A stretch of DNA of 64,000 nucleotides from Craspedostauros australis (Eukaryota > Bacillariophyta > Bacillariophyceae > Mastogloiales > Achnanthaceae), in assembly GCA_026770025.1 (NCBI GenBank), contig JAMXDE010000012.1, forward strand, positions 1,550,001 to 1,614,000, read 5' to 3'. Positions 41,303-51,889 of this stretch are shown here, piece after piece; within the stretch, counting starts at the first letter, position 1; each line of letters starts with the position of its first letter. The notes under the pieces are model-generated. The model was not told the origin of the DNA. It did no database searches and saw only the letters and a program-made list of their open reading frames with translations. A program made the position numbers and the translations under genes.

Positions 41303-43438
41303 CTATGGGGGATGAAAAGCACCGTAAAGTGCCTCACTCTGCTGCTCGATACTCGCTTGTTCATTGATCATTGCGCTCACCTCAACTTGGATCACCACAG
41401 TCGGCATCTCACCCTCTTCCGATGCCTTGGGTGGTGCGGAAAACTTCCAGGTGGAAATATCGGTCCTTGGCGATCGGTTGAACTCCGTGTACACAGAGGC
41501 GAGATGTTCCTCCGTCCCGTAGTCATAGTCGTACACTGACTGTGGTCCCTTGGATTCCAGGATCTTGGACGAGGGAACAGCGCTGTAAGTGTTGCTGTGA
41601 CTGGTCACCAGCGACGCCTGTTCCGCGTCATCGTCGGGGATGACTCTCGACCTCGGCAGCAAGCTCCCCACTTCTTCGAGGTCGGGAATGGATCCTTCAA
41701 ATCCAGTGTCCCGAGGCTTGTGCGACCAGCACGCCAGTTTCTTCAGAAGAACCTGACTCTTTTGCTTCAATTTCGTTTTCCTGGACACTGGTTGGTCTGA
41801 TTGGACAGGATCGCTATCCTGCGTCAACGCCGAGCGCGAAGTTGGTGTGGCCTTCTCATTTGCAGTCCTCGAGTGTGTGCCACGGCCCCGGTCAGTTGTA
41901 GTCGCCGGCTCGTCTTCATCCGATGCTGCCACCTCGCTAATTTCATCGCCCAGAGCACCCAAAGCCTGAAACGGCGCCTGTTGGTCGGGGTCATTATCGT
42001 ACGGCCTCGCTGTGCCGTTCTCCACATCAGTGCGGCCGGTCGAGACTTGGTTGGCCATGATACGGGATCTTGCCGCCCGCCGTCGAGAGGCATTCTCGAG
42101 ATACTGCCTTGCATGTCTCACAGGCACATCGTTTGTGGCGGGTCGAATTTGAGCTTGGCGGGTTTGATATTCCTCGCTATCATCTCGATCGTCGTCGGTA
42201 GATCCTTCTGTACTTTCATCGTATTCATCGCCATCGCCATCACTCTCGTCGGTTGTATCGCCATACGAGAACGAAGGCACCGGTTCTTTTCTCGGCGTGT
42301 GGGTCAGCCGGATCTCCGTGAAGTTGCTATCGGTGACCGACGTTTCTGTCGCAGAGTCTTGGTCTCTTTCATCATCCTCTTTGTATCGAGTTCGCACAGC
42401 TTCTGCGTCCGAGAATCGTGACACAGCATCTTCTCCGTCAGATTCTGTTTCGGATCCAGCCCACGGACTGTCCACTCCAGTCTTGCCGAAGATGATGGAG
42501 AAGGGATCGATGTACTTCGGCCGGGTGCTTTCATTGAGGTCGCTGTTTGCAAGATCAGCGGATCTCCTGCCCCGGCTCGACGGGCGAGCGTTACTTGCAC
42601 CGTCTGATAGAGGCACCAGTTGTGGCTGCTGCCGTTGGGTGTAGCGCACCTGTCGTTGCTGTGAGTAGTCTTCATCCAGACGAATATCGCGGGTGGGAGC
42701 CAGGATGATGTCTTCCGATTCTGTGTTCCTCAAATCTCCCTCCTTGCTGCCTTCCTTGATCCTCCGAGGAGACAGGCAAAGTGTCTTTCTTAGCAGGCCA
42801 CGTCTCTTGCCGTTCTTGGACTTCTTGTCGACGATGCTGTTCTCTGAGACTTGTTCAGAACGTGCGGAGCTTGCTGTCGTGCCGTTGTCAGTGATCGATG
42901 CTGTTGTCGAAGGGGTTTGTTGTGATTGCGAACCCCTCTCGCTGCCATCCGCCTTCTGGCTCCCGTCTCCGCTTCTCTTTGGCTGTTTCAACTGACGGCT
43001 GTTGTTCCTCTTGCCCCTGCTAAAAGGTCCCCAGCTCTTTGATGGCTTGCTGCTGTCGAGTGTTGCGTCCTCCGTGGGTCGTCTTGATGTGATAATGACG
43101 CGAGAGTCGCTGCCACGGAATGCCTGCACGGACGAGTCTGTGCCAATCTCCGATCTCCGGTGGGTGGTATCATCGCGTGCATCGTCGCTGTCCGTGGAGT
43201 CGGCATCGTCTTGCTGATCATTGTCGTCGTCATCCTCCATGAACCAAGAATCCCAGGCCGATGTGGTCTTCTGCTCCTTCTTCTCAGTCTCGATGACGCG
43301 CTTCAGCTCGCTCTGTCTCTTGCTTCGCCTGCTGTTCACCTGCTGCTGCTGTGGCTCCTGCTGCTGCGGAAGCCGGTCGTTGAGAAGGTATGCCCAAACT
43401 GGGTCAAGGAACGCTTCAGATTCTGCGTTGGTTGACAT
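41303..43438 (-). CDS. Disordered protein A (711 aa), DxxWAxLLxD family
   Basis: A single exon from MSTNAESEAF; the frame is open further upstream to 43825 but that portion has no ATG in good context near the motif. Residues 10-20 read FLDPVWAYLLND, a motif shared with four other proteins in the window. The remainder is hydrophilic and low-complexity: Gln-rich at 25-40, acidic SWFMEDDDDND near 70, many Ser/Asp clusters and basic patches such as SKNGKRRGLLRKTLCL. No folded domain, signal peptide or membrane span is seen. The C-terminus is EALYGAFHPP. The function is not known; composition suggests a regulatory or scaffold protein that depends on short linear motifs. Confidence 0.75.
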   Translation of the reverse strand: MSTNAESEAFLDPVWAYLLNDRLPQQQEPQQQQVNSRRSKRQSELKRVIETEKKEQKTTSAWDSWFMEDDDDNDQQDDADSTDSDDARDDTTHRRSEIGTDSSVQAFRGSDSRVIITSRRPTEDATLDSSKPSKSWGPFSRGKRNNSRQLKQPKRSGDGSQKADGSERGSQSQQTPSTTASITDNGTTASSARSEQVSENSIVDKKSKNGKRRGLLRKTLCLSPRRIKEGSKEGDLRNTESEDIILAPTRDIRLDEDYSQQRQVRYTQRQQPQLVPLSDGASNARPSSRGRRSADLANSDLNESTRPKYIDPFSIIFGKTGVDSPWAGSETESDGEDAVSRFSDAEAVRTRYKEDDERDQDSATETSVTDSNFTEIRLTHTPRKEPVPSFSYGDTTDESDGDGDEYDESTEGSTDDDRDDSEEYQTRQAQIRPATNDVPVRHARQYLENASRRRAARSRIMANQVSTGRTDVENGTARPYDNDPDQQAPFQALGALGDEISEVAASDEDEPATTTDRGRGTHSRTANEKATPTSRSALTQDSDPVQSDQPVSRKTKLKQKSQVLLKKLACWSHKPRDTGFEGSIPDLEEVGSLLPRSRVIPDDDAEQASLVTSHSNTYSAVPSSKILESKGPQSVYDYDYGTEEHLASVYTEFNRSPRTDISTWKFSAPPKASEEGEMPTVVIQVEVSAMINEQASIEQQSEALYGAFHPP

Positions 43439-44553
43439 GGTGCTCAAATGTCCATGGGTCGCTGCGAGATGAATGATAGCAGAGTGTTGGGGAGTGGAAC
43501 AGGAGGAGTGGAGTGAAGTGCACCCTGATGTACTTGAAATATGATGTGAAGTGCAAATCTCGGTGAGGTTCACCTCTTGTAAAAGATGCCTACTCGATTG
43601 CGCAATGGATGCGCAATGAAAGTTGAGGGACTTCGCTTTGGGTTGAATGTAGTCTCCGCCGGTTACTTTCCTTCTCGCCTCCCTTTGTGCCTGACTGTCG
43701 AGTTGCCCCTCTTGGTTGGATGGTGTTGAACAATGTCGAACGACGTTGGGGCGTGTGGTTGGTGTCGCTGTCTTCTCTGATTCAAACCTGTCGGTTGGAG
43801 TGCGGCACCTGTGAGTGTCGATCATGTGCGAAGTGCTGCTTTATTCTCGCGCATCCGCTTCCCCACTCGAGGCGATCGTTCGGATGTGGCAGTACCGCCG
43901 CAGCAACCAGCCAAAGTTTCAGAGAATCTCGGCGCAACCTTCCGCCAAATCGTCTGCAAATTGTTGCGGTTGGGTTGGTCGTCCGTGCGTTGGGCTATCA
44001 ATAACGTCAATATAACTGTTGTTTCGTGCACGAGCCGTTTCAACGCCAAACACATGAACTGTGTGTCGCGCACCTCGCGAGCGCATTATACACGACTCGC
44101 GATTTCGCTACTTCGGCGATGACGAGACCATCCATTCCGATTGTCGCGATGCGCGTGAGCGGGCGATCAATGGCCCCACGCTCATCAGACCAGATGCTCT
44201 CTCATGATTCTGTGTAACCAGTCAATCCATCTAGCTAGGCAGCGGAGGTGGTGGTGTGATACAATACATACTATGAACATGTGCACATAATAGGTACGAT
44301 CATGTATTGGCAGGAATGCTATTGGATGAATGTCTTTCTCTCTCTCTCTCTCTCTCTGGAGAGAGTATTGACGTGTGATAGGTGGCAGCTTGAGCTTCTT
44401 TGATCATGCATTGATCCTGCTTCGCTCTCTCTAGAGTGGAGTATGATAGTTCCTGTCGAGTAAACAGATCGGTATAGAGTAGAGCAAAAGGCCGTCAGTG
44501 TTGTGTGTTTGCCATCATTGCCAATGTGGCTGTTGCGACTGCGTCATGCTCCT
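43439..44553. other. Intergenic stretch with CT microsatellite
   Basis: Upstream region of disordered protein A and 3' flank of the aminotransferase. Short frames at 43687-44217 show no domain. The (CT)n run at 44338-44359 is followed by GAGAGAG, so it can pair with itself. Confidence 0.45.
44338..44367 (+). repeat. (CT)n microsatellite followed by GAGAGAG
   Basis: Eleven CT dinucleotides followed by G and GAGAGAG make a potential hairpin. Similar CT/GA arrangements lie at 36909-36940 and 52163-52203. Confidence 0.8.
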
Positions 44554-46374
44554 CTACTTGCAAAATTCGGAAGGTGGAGCAAATGGATCGCGGAGCCAAT
44601 CCTTGGTGGCATCGGTGCCCTTGTCTCCGACCATGACTTGTCGCAGCAAACCGAGGAGGGCAGATGTCACTGGACCTGCCAACTTCTGGCCGTGTGGGAA
44701 GACTCTCTCGAAGGCCTCCTCGCCTTCTCCAGTCGCAAGTCTGGCGATTGGCACAAGCTCGGCAGCTGTTCCGGTGCAGAAGGCTACGTGATAGAATAAT
44801 AGAATGGAGCATGTCGATGATGAACAAACCAAGGGTTGACGGTCAACGGCGGTGTCAACCATGGTAGAATGAGTGAGAGGAAGAGAAAGGAAAGAAAGTG
44901 CGGGTCAGTTGGGGAGAGAGCTGTGTTGTGCTCCATCTTTAGATGTATCACGCGCACCCCTGAACATTGATGCTGCCACAATCATGCAATGTTTCACGTC
45001 CGCATCGCAACATACTCTCATATCATCGAAGTCTTACCTTCAGTCGCATCCTTCAATTCCCCAACAGTGACATCCCGCGAGCAGACCGTGATGTTGTCCT
45101 GTCCTGTGCTCTCCTTGATGGCGGCCTTCAGGTCATGCTTGAACTCTTGCACCAACGTGATGACGGAGTCCCGCGTCACGCCTGGCAGGATCGTCTTGCG
45201 ATCCAGTGATGGCGTGACAATCTCGCCCGTCTTCATGACGAAGAAGACGTTGGCAGCGGACATCTCCTGCAGAATGGCCGTTTCCAATGAACCCTCCTTG
45301 AAAGTCTCCAGCTCAAGGAAGAGGTTGTCATGGAAGCCTTGCTTCTTGGCATCCAGGAGTGGTTTCAACGCAACGGCGTAGTTGCCGCTGCACTTGACAT
45401 TGCCAAGGCCTCCACGTGCTGCGCGGGAACGTCTGGTCTCGAGGTGGAGGTTGAGGCCGCCGGTGGCATTCTTGAAGTAATTACCCTGTGTAGCGAATGG
45501 AAAGGAAGGCGTAAATGCCAGTGAAGTGCACGCATGATATTGGGTGCGATCAGAGCATTGGAATTAGAACAGAGTGCGAGTAGGGCCAAAGAACTGAATT
45601 GAGAACAGAGCGTATTGCATGCGCAAGCGGCGCACAAGTCGCATCAGGATATACCATGCGCGTCAAAATGATGTACTCCTCAATCAGACAGCCACTGGTA
45701 TGCTCCAGGCGAGGGCACACGAAGCAATCCATCGTCCAATCATTCTTTCTGTTTGGTTCAATAGTGCAAAGCGCAGCTGCCTGCGCTCATCGTTTGCAGC
45801 AGAAATGAGGTATCACATCACCATGTGTGGGACGTACCGTCGGAGAAACGTAAAATAGCAGGCTGAACTCTGGGGACGGATACAATCCCAACTGTTGACC
45901 GCTGCCCATCAGCATGGGACGAACGTACAGCTTCATTCCCTCACCATTTGGCGGAATGACGTGAGAATTCTGCTGCAGGGCGTGCTGCACGCCTTTGAGG
46001 AAGAGCTCCTTGCTTGGCTTGGGGAGACACATCTGCTCGGCTCCGTTGGAGAATCGCTCGAAGTTTCGGTCGGGACGAAAGACGACGGCCGATCCATCCT
46101 TCTTGCGGTAGCACTTCAATCCCTCCCAGATCGTCGTACCATAGTTGAGCGAGGTCGTCGATGGGGTGAGCGGCAATGTCCTGTCCTTGTAGGAATACAA
46201 GGAATCGAAAATGCTGCCTGTATCGGACTCGAGATCGTAATGATCCTTCGTCCATTCATCCGTGGTCGTCAGGTGCAGGTAGCTGATCTCCTCGGGCAGG
46301 TTCAAGTTCCATGGCAGAGCATCGAACTCGATACCTTCCTTCGGATCCAAGAGCTTTGCTGGTTGTGGTGCCAT
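44554..46374 (-). CDS. BCAT: Branched-chain amino acid aminotransferase (3 exons, 404 aa)
   Basis: Exons 45838-46374, 45038-45485 and 44554-44783, with introns of 352 and 254 bp (GTACGT and GTAAGA donors, CAG and TAG acceptors) in consistent phases. Domain order matches class IV PLP aminotransferases. Exon 1 has SLNYGTTIWEGLKCYR, FRPDRNFERF and KLYVRPMLMGSG. The first junction gives YVSPT|GNYFK. Exon 2 has GNVKCSGNYAVAL with the PLP-binding lysine, then FELE-type metal (FLELETF) and SAANVFFV...TPSLDRKTILPGVTRDS. Exon 3 has AFCTGTAAELVPI and ends DPFAPPSEFCK. The enzyme exchanges amino groups between Leu/Ile/Val and 2-oxoglutarate. There is no obvious presequence (MAPQPAKLLDPKEG), so a cytosolic location is likely. 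It is divergent from disordered protein B. Confidence 0.93.
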
Positions 46375-47506
46375 GATCTACAAGGATCAGATGTGGGTCG
46401 CTGCTCTGCCCCGGCACGAGTAGCACGACTATCTGGACGGGTATGTATCCGTATTAGCCCTTCGGTGGGTGGATGATGTCTCTCGAATGATCGACTTGTG
46501 ATTATCAGCTCGGGAATCGAGGCACAGCCGAAGTCAATGGATCCTCTTCTGTCCTTTCCTTTCCTTTCCTTCTTCTATGTCGACAAAAGGGGCAATGAGA
46601 GCATCCTTGGGCTCCCACCAACACGACCACCATCCCCCACCACCGTTGCCGCTGTTGCCGTCGTCGATGGTCGTCATTGCTGATTTTCTCGTTTTTGGGT
46701 CCCCTGTGAAAACGCCAAAGATTGGTGTTTGATGTGATCGTGGTTGCCATTCTGCATCAGCATGCGGGTGGGTGGACAGACATCTGAAATCCACTCAGAT
46801 ACATCCGGTCATGAACTTTCGTGATTCATTCGCGGACTACGTCGCCATCTCCTCCGAGACGGACTTCCGATGGAATTCTTCGCAAAAACAAGCCCATCAC
46901 AACCGAAGTTCGCGCACTGAAATGTCGCACAAGACTGCCACGATAAATTTACAATGAACTTCAATGTAACGGTTACGGTTATTAATCAATACGTTGGCGC
47001 GGATACATGCGTTAGTTTCCAATTCAACCGTCGGTCCCCACCTAACAACGCAAATCCAACGCCCACATTATCGCGCGTGTTTATCACCTGATGCGCACCC
47101 AAACCATCCGTGGTGCTGTTTCGGTCGGAGATGCGCTGCTGTGATGGGGAACAGTGAGATCAGATTGGAGGATACATTGCGCACCACGACACAACACTCC
47201 AGAAAACAGCAGAGAGACAACGCACCAGCAAGTCAACAACACGGTGCAACAACGGCAGCACAACGACCCTCATCCAAAAGCGGCACCAACACAAACAAAT
47301 CGCCATCCAAAGCCAAATCAGAGAAAACGAGGTAAAAAGTAACAACAACAACAACAACAATAGCAAAGACGACGACGACGACGGCAACGTCGGCATCTGT
47401 CCAAACTGCGATTTCACGCACCCTTGTGCCATTGCAAAAATCAAAAGGACAGATATATCATAGCACCAACAAAGAGCCGTGGTGGCCGAGCTCACAATAG
47501 ACAACC
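46375..47506. other. Divergent intergenic region (aminotransferase / disordered protein B)
   Basis: No supported gene in 1.1 kb. It contains (AAC)n and (GAC)n runs at 47341-47384. Frames at 46994-47342 are Gln/Asn/Thr-rich products of these repeats. It likely carries both promoters. Confidence 0.45.
47341..47384 (+). repeat. (AAC)n followed by (GAC)n microsatellite
   Basis: About six AAC units followed closely by five GAC units, 120-165 bases before the start codon of disordered protein B. Confidence 0.8.
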
Positions 47507-50443
47507 ATGAGTGATCCACACTGGGATGATCTGAAGGCCGCTGATACGTTCAGCGGCAGGAGTGCCGATGCCACAGTCAGTGTCATGCCGCAGCAGTCCG
47601 GATCAATTTGTGATCCGTTGTGGGCATGCGTGCTGGATGACTACGATCTCAGATGGGACGTGGCGACAAGCTTCTCCAAAATGACATGGGATTCGAAGAC
47701 CACACTGTTCAGTGGTGGGTCACCAGAGGATCCCTCCGAGCGGCTTCGTCAACGCATCCGGGACTACGCTCAGAGCAACGCCCGTCCTGGTGGCAACGGC
47801 GACGATGGCGACGTTGATGGCAGCGCATCTGCCAAAATGTACCTGGAGAAGTACGATGGCAAGAAAGGCAGCACGAAGGGTGACAAACGCACCAAGGTAG
47901 ATGATGTAGAGGTTCACCGCGAGTGTGGCCGCAACATTGGCAAGAAAGATGGCGGCGAAGACATCAAACGCGTCGATCTCAGCTCGTTCCAAGACAAGGC
48001 AAACGCAACCGCTGCTCCCAGACATTCTGCAAGCCAAGAGCGCCACCCCAAGGCATCGACACAGGACTCAACATCGGCCGGCGGGTCAGCACAGCAAACG
48101 AATGCAAGCCAAGACGGAACCACCGCATCAAAGACCACGTCCCCAGCTCGCCCCAACTCCAAGCCTCCACGCTGTCGCTCCGGTCAGAAGAAACACGATG
48201 GCTCCCCGACGCGAAAGGGAGACGGTGCAACGAAGGGCAACAAGGTCGCCCCAAAGGGTTCTCCGAAATCGCCACAGACTCCGACCCAGGCCAATGACAA
48301 CGAAGCAGTCATCAGCTACTTCCTTGGAGAGGAAGAAGAGGAAGGCGATCGCCACACGAACCGCGTGAGGCGGAGCTTCCGCAGACGCAAGAAGCGGATC
48401 TCGAAACTGGAGCAGAACAGCGAAGACGGACAGCAGCAGAATCTGGCTGTCAGCCCGAGGTCTCGCAGAAAGAGATCGCGGCGGAAGATGTGCACACCGA
48501 AGTCCAAGGCGGATACAAAGGCCACACGAACTACGAGTAAGAGCGAGGAAGCCACTTCCAACGCGAGCATGAATGCAAGCACCAATACGAGCACAGGACA
48601 CGAATCTCCAAAATCAACAGACCCGCAAGCCGATGAAACTGTCGCGAAATCTGAACGATCAAGCTCAACCTCCCAGTTTGACGCTGTATCAAGTCACAAT
48701 TCCTCAGTGGATGCCGTGAAGCAACCGGGACCTACTGAAGACGCTAGGAAGGCCACAGGTGTGCTCGAAGGAGTCGTCGATCCAGTCTTGAAGACGGTGG
48801 CAGAAACGAAGGCGGCGGCATCAGCGTCCAAAGAACCGCCAGCGGCAATGACAATGGCCGATGCAGACGCAGACGCAGATACAACCAACGAAATCACTGT
48901 CATACTAACTGACCACGCTCTGCCACACGAAACTACCGATGCACAAATGGTTCGCGGAACCCAGGTGGACATCGACGATGCTCTCACGTCACATCCTCTT
49001 GCTGCTGTTGCCGTCGCCGAGCACGAGAGAGCAACACATGATGCCAAGGAACCAGCGTCTGCCCAGGATGTCAGCGACTGCCACAGCGATCTGATCGGCG
49101 AAACCATCGAGCACGCATCATCTGCCGCGATGGATTCAAGTGCTCGCGCATCCTCCAAGACTTCAGAATCCGAACTAGAACCAGCAAGTAGCCCACCGAC
49201 CACAGAGACAGATCAGGGAACGGAGCCTGCCCCCGTGGTTGACCTTGTTCCCAAAGAACACATTCGCATGGACCCGCCCGCCAAGGACCCACCGGCTACA
49301 AAGTCGATCTCTGCATTCCAAAGTCAGGAACCTAGCGATAGTAGCGCGCATATGGAGACCAAGGCCATCCCTGAGCTATGCGAGATCTCTGTCCACGAAA
49401 CGCCATCAGAACCAGCAACACCGGAGGAGGCACCAACACCGCCAAAGCAGAGTCAAGACGATGTGCCGAAACCACTGCCTGCCGCCTCGGTGATGACTGG
49501 CCCAGAAGTCATCGATCTCACCGACTACATTTTTGGTGACGATGCGCAAGGTGAAGTTCAGGAAGTCCAGCATCACAGCATGGACCCCAAGCAATTGGAT
49601 CCACCATCGTGTGAAGCCCCAACGGCCAACATTCCCGGCATCACACCGGTGGGGCATCGGATTGAATCGAGAGAAGAGAGCCTGCAAATCGCATCCTCCA
49701 CGAACCCAACTCAGCAAGAGGCTGTCATCGATGCCGTCAGAGCCGAAGCGCCAGTCCCCACTCCGCCAAGATGGGCCGAACCTATCGAAATCGCACACTA
49801 CGAACATGCTCATGGGCAACAACGGCAGCAGGAACCAAAGCAAGTTGTGACTATCTCCACATCGCAGTTGCCGGCGCAGTCATCGCCATCGCGCAGCATT
49901 GATATCATCACCATCGAAGACCCTGATCAGATATCCACCACATTTATGAAGCCTGAAGACAGACTGATGACCATTCACGACAGTATCATCCGCAGCAACA
50001 GAAGCACCAGCAATAGCAACAACAACAGCAGCGCTCAAAAGACACCAATCGACTTAAGACGAAGAAGGACCATCGATGTCACGAAGTCGGAAAGAAGTGT
50101 TTCCGCTGGACGACGTTTGACGAATCCACGTCACCACATCAACAACAACACTACCGACGCGCAACTGCAGCTCGGACGGGTCAACTCATCCGACACCATC
50201 AGCGAGATCACCATGCAATCCTATCGCACGTTGGATACGGTCGCCAAGATGAATCAGGAAATGAACTCCAGGTTGCGAAACATTCGTGCGCGGCGCATGG
50301 AGTTGGTGAGACAGCGAGAACAGCGAGTGGACAAAGCCACGGTTTCCGAGTACGCTGACATGATGACGGAATTGCGAATCCCCGAGAGCAGGACGTCGCG
50401 ATCGAGCGATGATCGTGTTTCTGTTGCCAGAGAGATTTACTGA
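47507..50443 (+). CDS. Disordered protein B (978 aa), DxxWAxxLDDY family
   Basis: A single exon from MSDPHWDDLK in a good context (ACCATGAG). The family motif ICDPLWACVLDDYD is at about 34-47. The rest is rich in Ser, Thr, Lys, Pro and acidic residues: a basic region at about 285-345 (RRSFRRRKKRISK, SRRKRSRRKM) that could act as nuclear localisation signals, then long Ala/Thr/Ser-rich acidic stretches. EVIDLTDYIF near residue 667 and IDIITIEDPD near 797 look like SUMO-interaction motifs. The last 80 residues are more regular and predicted helical (LRNIRARRMELVRQREQRV). No enzyme domain. Nuclear function is an inference from these motifs only. Confidence 0.75.
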   Translation: MSDPHWDDLKAADTFSGRSADATVSVMPQQSGSICDPLWACVLDDYDLRWDVATSFSKMTWDSKTTLFSGGSPEDPSERLRQRIRDYAQSNARPGGNGDDGDVDGSASAKMYLEKYDGKKGSTKGDKRTKVDDVEVHRECGRNIGKKDGGEDIKRVDLSSFQDKANATAAPRHSASQERHPKASTQDSTSAGGSAQQTNASQDGTTASKTTSPARPNSKPPRCRSGQKKHDGSPTRKGDGATKGNKVAPKGSPKSPQTPTQANDNEAVISYFLGEEEEEGDRHTNRVRRSFRRRKKRISKLEQNSEDGQQQNLAVSPRSRRKRSRRKMCTPKSKADTKATRTTSKSEEATSNASMNASTNTSTGHESPKSTDPQADETVAKSERSSSTSQFDAVSSHNSSVDAVKQPGPTEDARKATGVLEGVVDPVLKTVAETKAAASASKEPPAAMTMADADADADTTNEITVILTDHALPHETTDAQMVRGTQVDIDDALTSHPLAAVAVAEHERATHDAKEPASAQDVSDCHSDLIGETIEHASSAAMDSSARASSKTSESELEPASSPPTTETDQGTEPAPVVDLVPKEHIRMDPPAKDPPATKSISAFQSQEPSDSSAHMETKAIPELCEISVHETPSEPATPEEAPTPPKQSQDDVPKPLPAASVMTGPEVIDLTDYIFGDDAQGEVQEVQHHSMDPKQLDPPSCEAPTANIPGITPVGHRIESREESLQIASSTNPTQQEAVIDAVRAEAPVPTPPRWAEPIEIAHYEHAHGQQRQQEPKQVVTISTSQLPAQSSPSRSIDIITIEDPDQISTTFMKPEDRLMTIHDSIIRSNRSTSNSNNNSSAQKTPIDLRRRRTIDVTKSERSVSAGRRLTNPRHHINNNTTDAQLQLGRVNSSDTISEITMQSYRTLDTVAKMNQEMNSRLRNIRARRMELVRQREQRVDKATVSEYADMMTELRIPESRTSRSSDDRVSVAREIY

Positions 50444-50761
50444 TTATGAACCGGGGCGAATGTGGATGTGCGTGTATGTTTGTGCACGTGAGTCGGTGCA
50501 AGAACGGTTTCGGAGAGACAAGGCGCGGAGGACATGTACGTGTCGGCATTGAACGATGTACTTTGGTCGCACGGGGAAAGTAGTACGGCCGCAAACAAAC
50601 TCTCTAGAAAGTATAGTAGAGAGTACTCTACCGCAGTATACTCTGTTTCATCGTTGCAAGCAATAGAGTAGGTGCGGATTTCTTGGGAAGATTGTGAAGA
50701 TGGTCACAGGCTGTCCGAAGGAGAATTGTGTTGTCATTACATTGTATCTACACAGTTCTCT
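50444..50761. other. Short convergent intergenic stretch
   Basis: 318 bp between the stops of disordered protein B and the orphan protein. It contains an inverted CTCTC/GAGAG arrangement at 50600-50650, with AGAGTACTCTA at its centre, suitable for a hairpin. Confidence 0.4.
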
Positions 50762-51889
50762 CTACAGGTGAATAACTCGATCTTGAACCGTGAACCTACG
50801 AATGCCGACATCCAAATGTGATTTCAACATAGAACCCTCGTCGGACCTGTCATCATCCGGAATAGAATCAAGCGGGACAATCAGTTGTGAGGCTTTCACA
50901 ACGCCTGATTCAACAAGATACCGACACAGCTCCATTGCATGTGTGTGGCTACGAGTAGGCCTATCTTCTTCAATACCCTCGTCTGCCTTCTGCGTGAAAT
51001 GCGTCACCCACAAATTTATGTCAACGTCGCAGGCTTGAAACATCTCCAAACACCTTCGCGCAGATTCATTGAGGCCACCAAAGTTTGGAGACATGAGCGG
51101 TGTCTGGGCGATCGGGTCAAATCCAGAGTCGATTGGAAGCTTGATCCATACACTCCCCCCTGCGTCGTCAGACTGCTGCATCAGGACTCGCTTGAGCCTT
51201 TCGGACTCCTCCGTTTCCATCGGAGGGATCGTGTAGAGAGGGGTGAATTCATCCGGCAGCTGTGCTTGGTACCTAACTCGGTCTTGTGCAACTGCTGACG
51301 ATGGTTCTGTAGCTATCCCCGCATTCCTGTGCTGCTTGGCAATGTAGTTTGTGATGCTTTCCTCGTAGAAGACAGAGAGATGTGGCGGCATGACAGCACG
51401 CAAGGCCTTCATGTTGCGGAAGTCTCTCGGGTATTTGGGCTGCGAGAGCAACATCCCACGCACATTCTTTGGATGCTGCATCATAGCCTCTATCTTATCG
51501 AGAACGTCCGATTGGCTGGCGTGAGAATCCTTGTAGAAATGGATGGGAAGGAAAGGGCTCGAGGTTGGCCCTGTTGTGTCCACAAAGTACTCATAATGAA
51601 CGGATCCATCGCTGGCTGAAGACGCAAAGCGCAAAGCTGCAGCAGAAACCGCTGCTCTTTGAGGTGTACTTGTACTTATACTTACGCATGAACTCAGACG
51701 CTGAAGAGCGAATGGCGCTGGTGCCGAGGACAAAGATGAAGGCGATGAAGATGTTGATGATAACGATGAAACAGTAGCCCTTCCTTGTATATTTCGCAGC
51801 TGATGAAGCGACCGGGCCACGAAATGTTGACGAAGCTGCTTGGTATATCTACTGGTAATCCCATTCATGATGAGCGTCGTCTGGAGCAT
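50762..51889 (-). CDS. Orphan protein, probably mitochondrial (375 aa)
   Basis: I do not recognise the family. The first ATG is at 51889 (MLQTTLIMNG), and a second in better context is at 51868 (MNGITSRYTK). The upstream part of the frame starts with non-ATG codons. The first 90 residues are Arg/Ser/Ala/Leu-rich with almost no acids (RYTKQLRQHFVARSLHQLRN), a good mitochondrial presequence. The remaining 280 residues look folded, with mixed charge and regular hydrophobics: HYEYFVDTTGPTS, FLPIHFYKDSHAS, QSDVLDKIEAMMQHP and WIKLPIDSGFDPIAQTP. The C-terminal third is LEMFQACDVDINLWVTHFT and LCRYLVESGVVKASQLIVPL. No catalytic motif can be named. Confidence 0.7.
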   Translation of the reverse strand: MLQTTLIMNGITSRYTKQLRQHFVARSLHQLRNIQGRATVSSLSSTSSSPSSLSSAPAPFALQRLSSCVSISTSTPQRAAVSAAALRFASSASDGSVHYEYFVDTTGPTSSPFLPIHFYKDSHASQSDVLDKIEAMMQHPKNVRGMLLSQPKYPRDFRNMKALRAVMPPHLSVFYEESITNYIAKQHRNAGIATEPSSAVAQDRVRYQAQLPDEFTPLYTIPPMETEESERLKRVLMQQSDDAGGSVWIKLPIDSGFDPIAQTPLMSPNFGGLNESARRCLEMFQACDVDINLWVTHFTQKADEGIEEDRPTRSHTHAMELCRYLVESGVVKASQLIVPLDSIPDDDRSDEGSMLKSHLDVGIRRFTVQDRVIHL

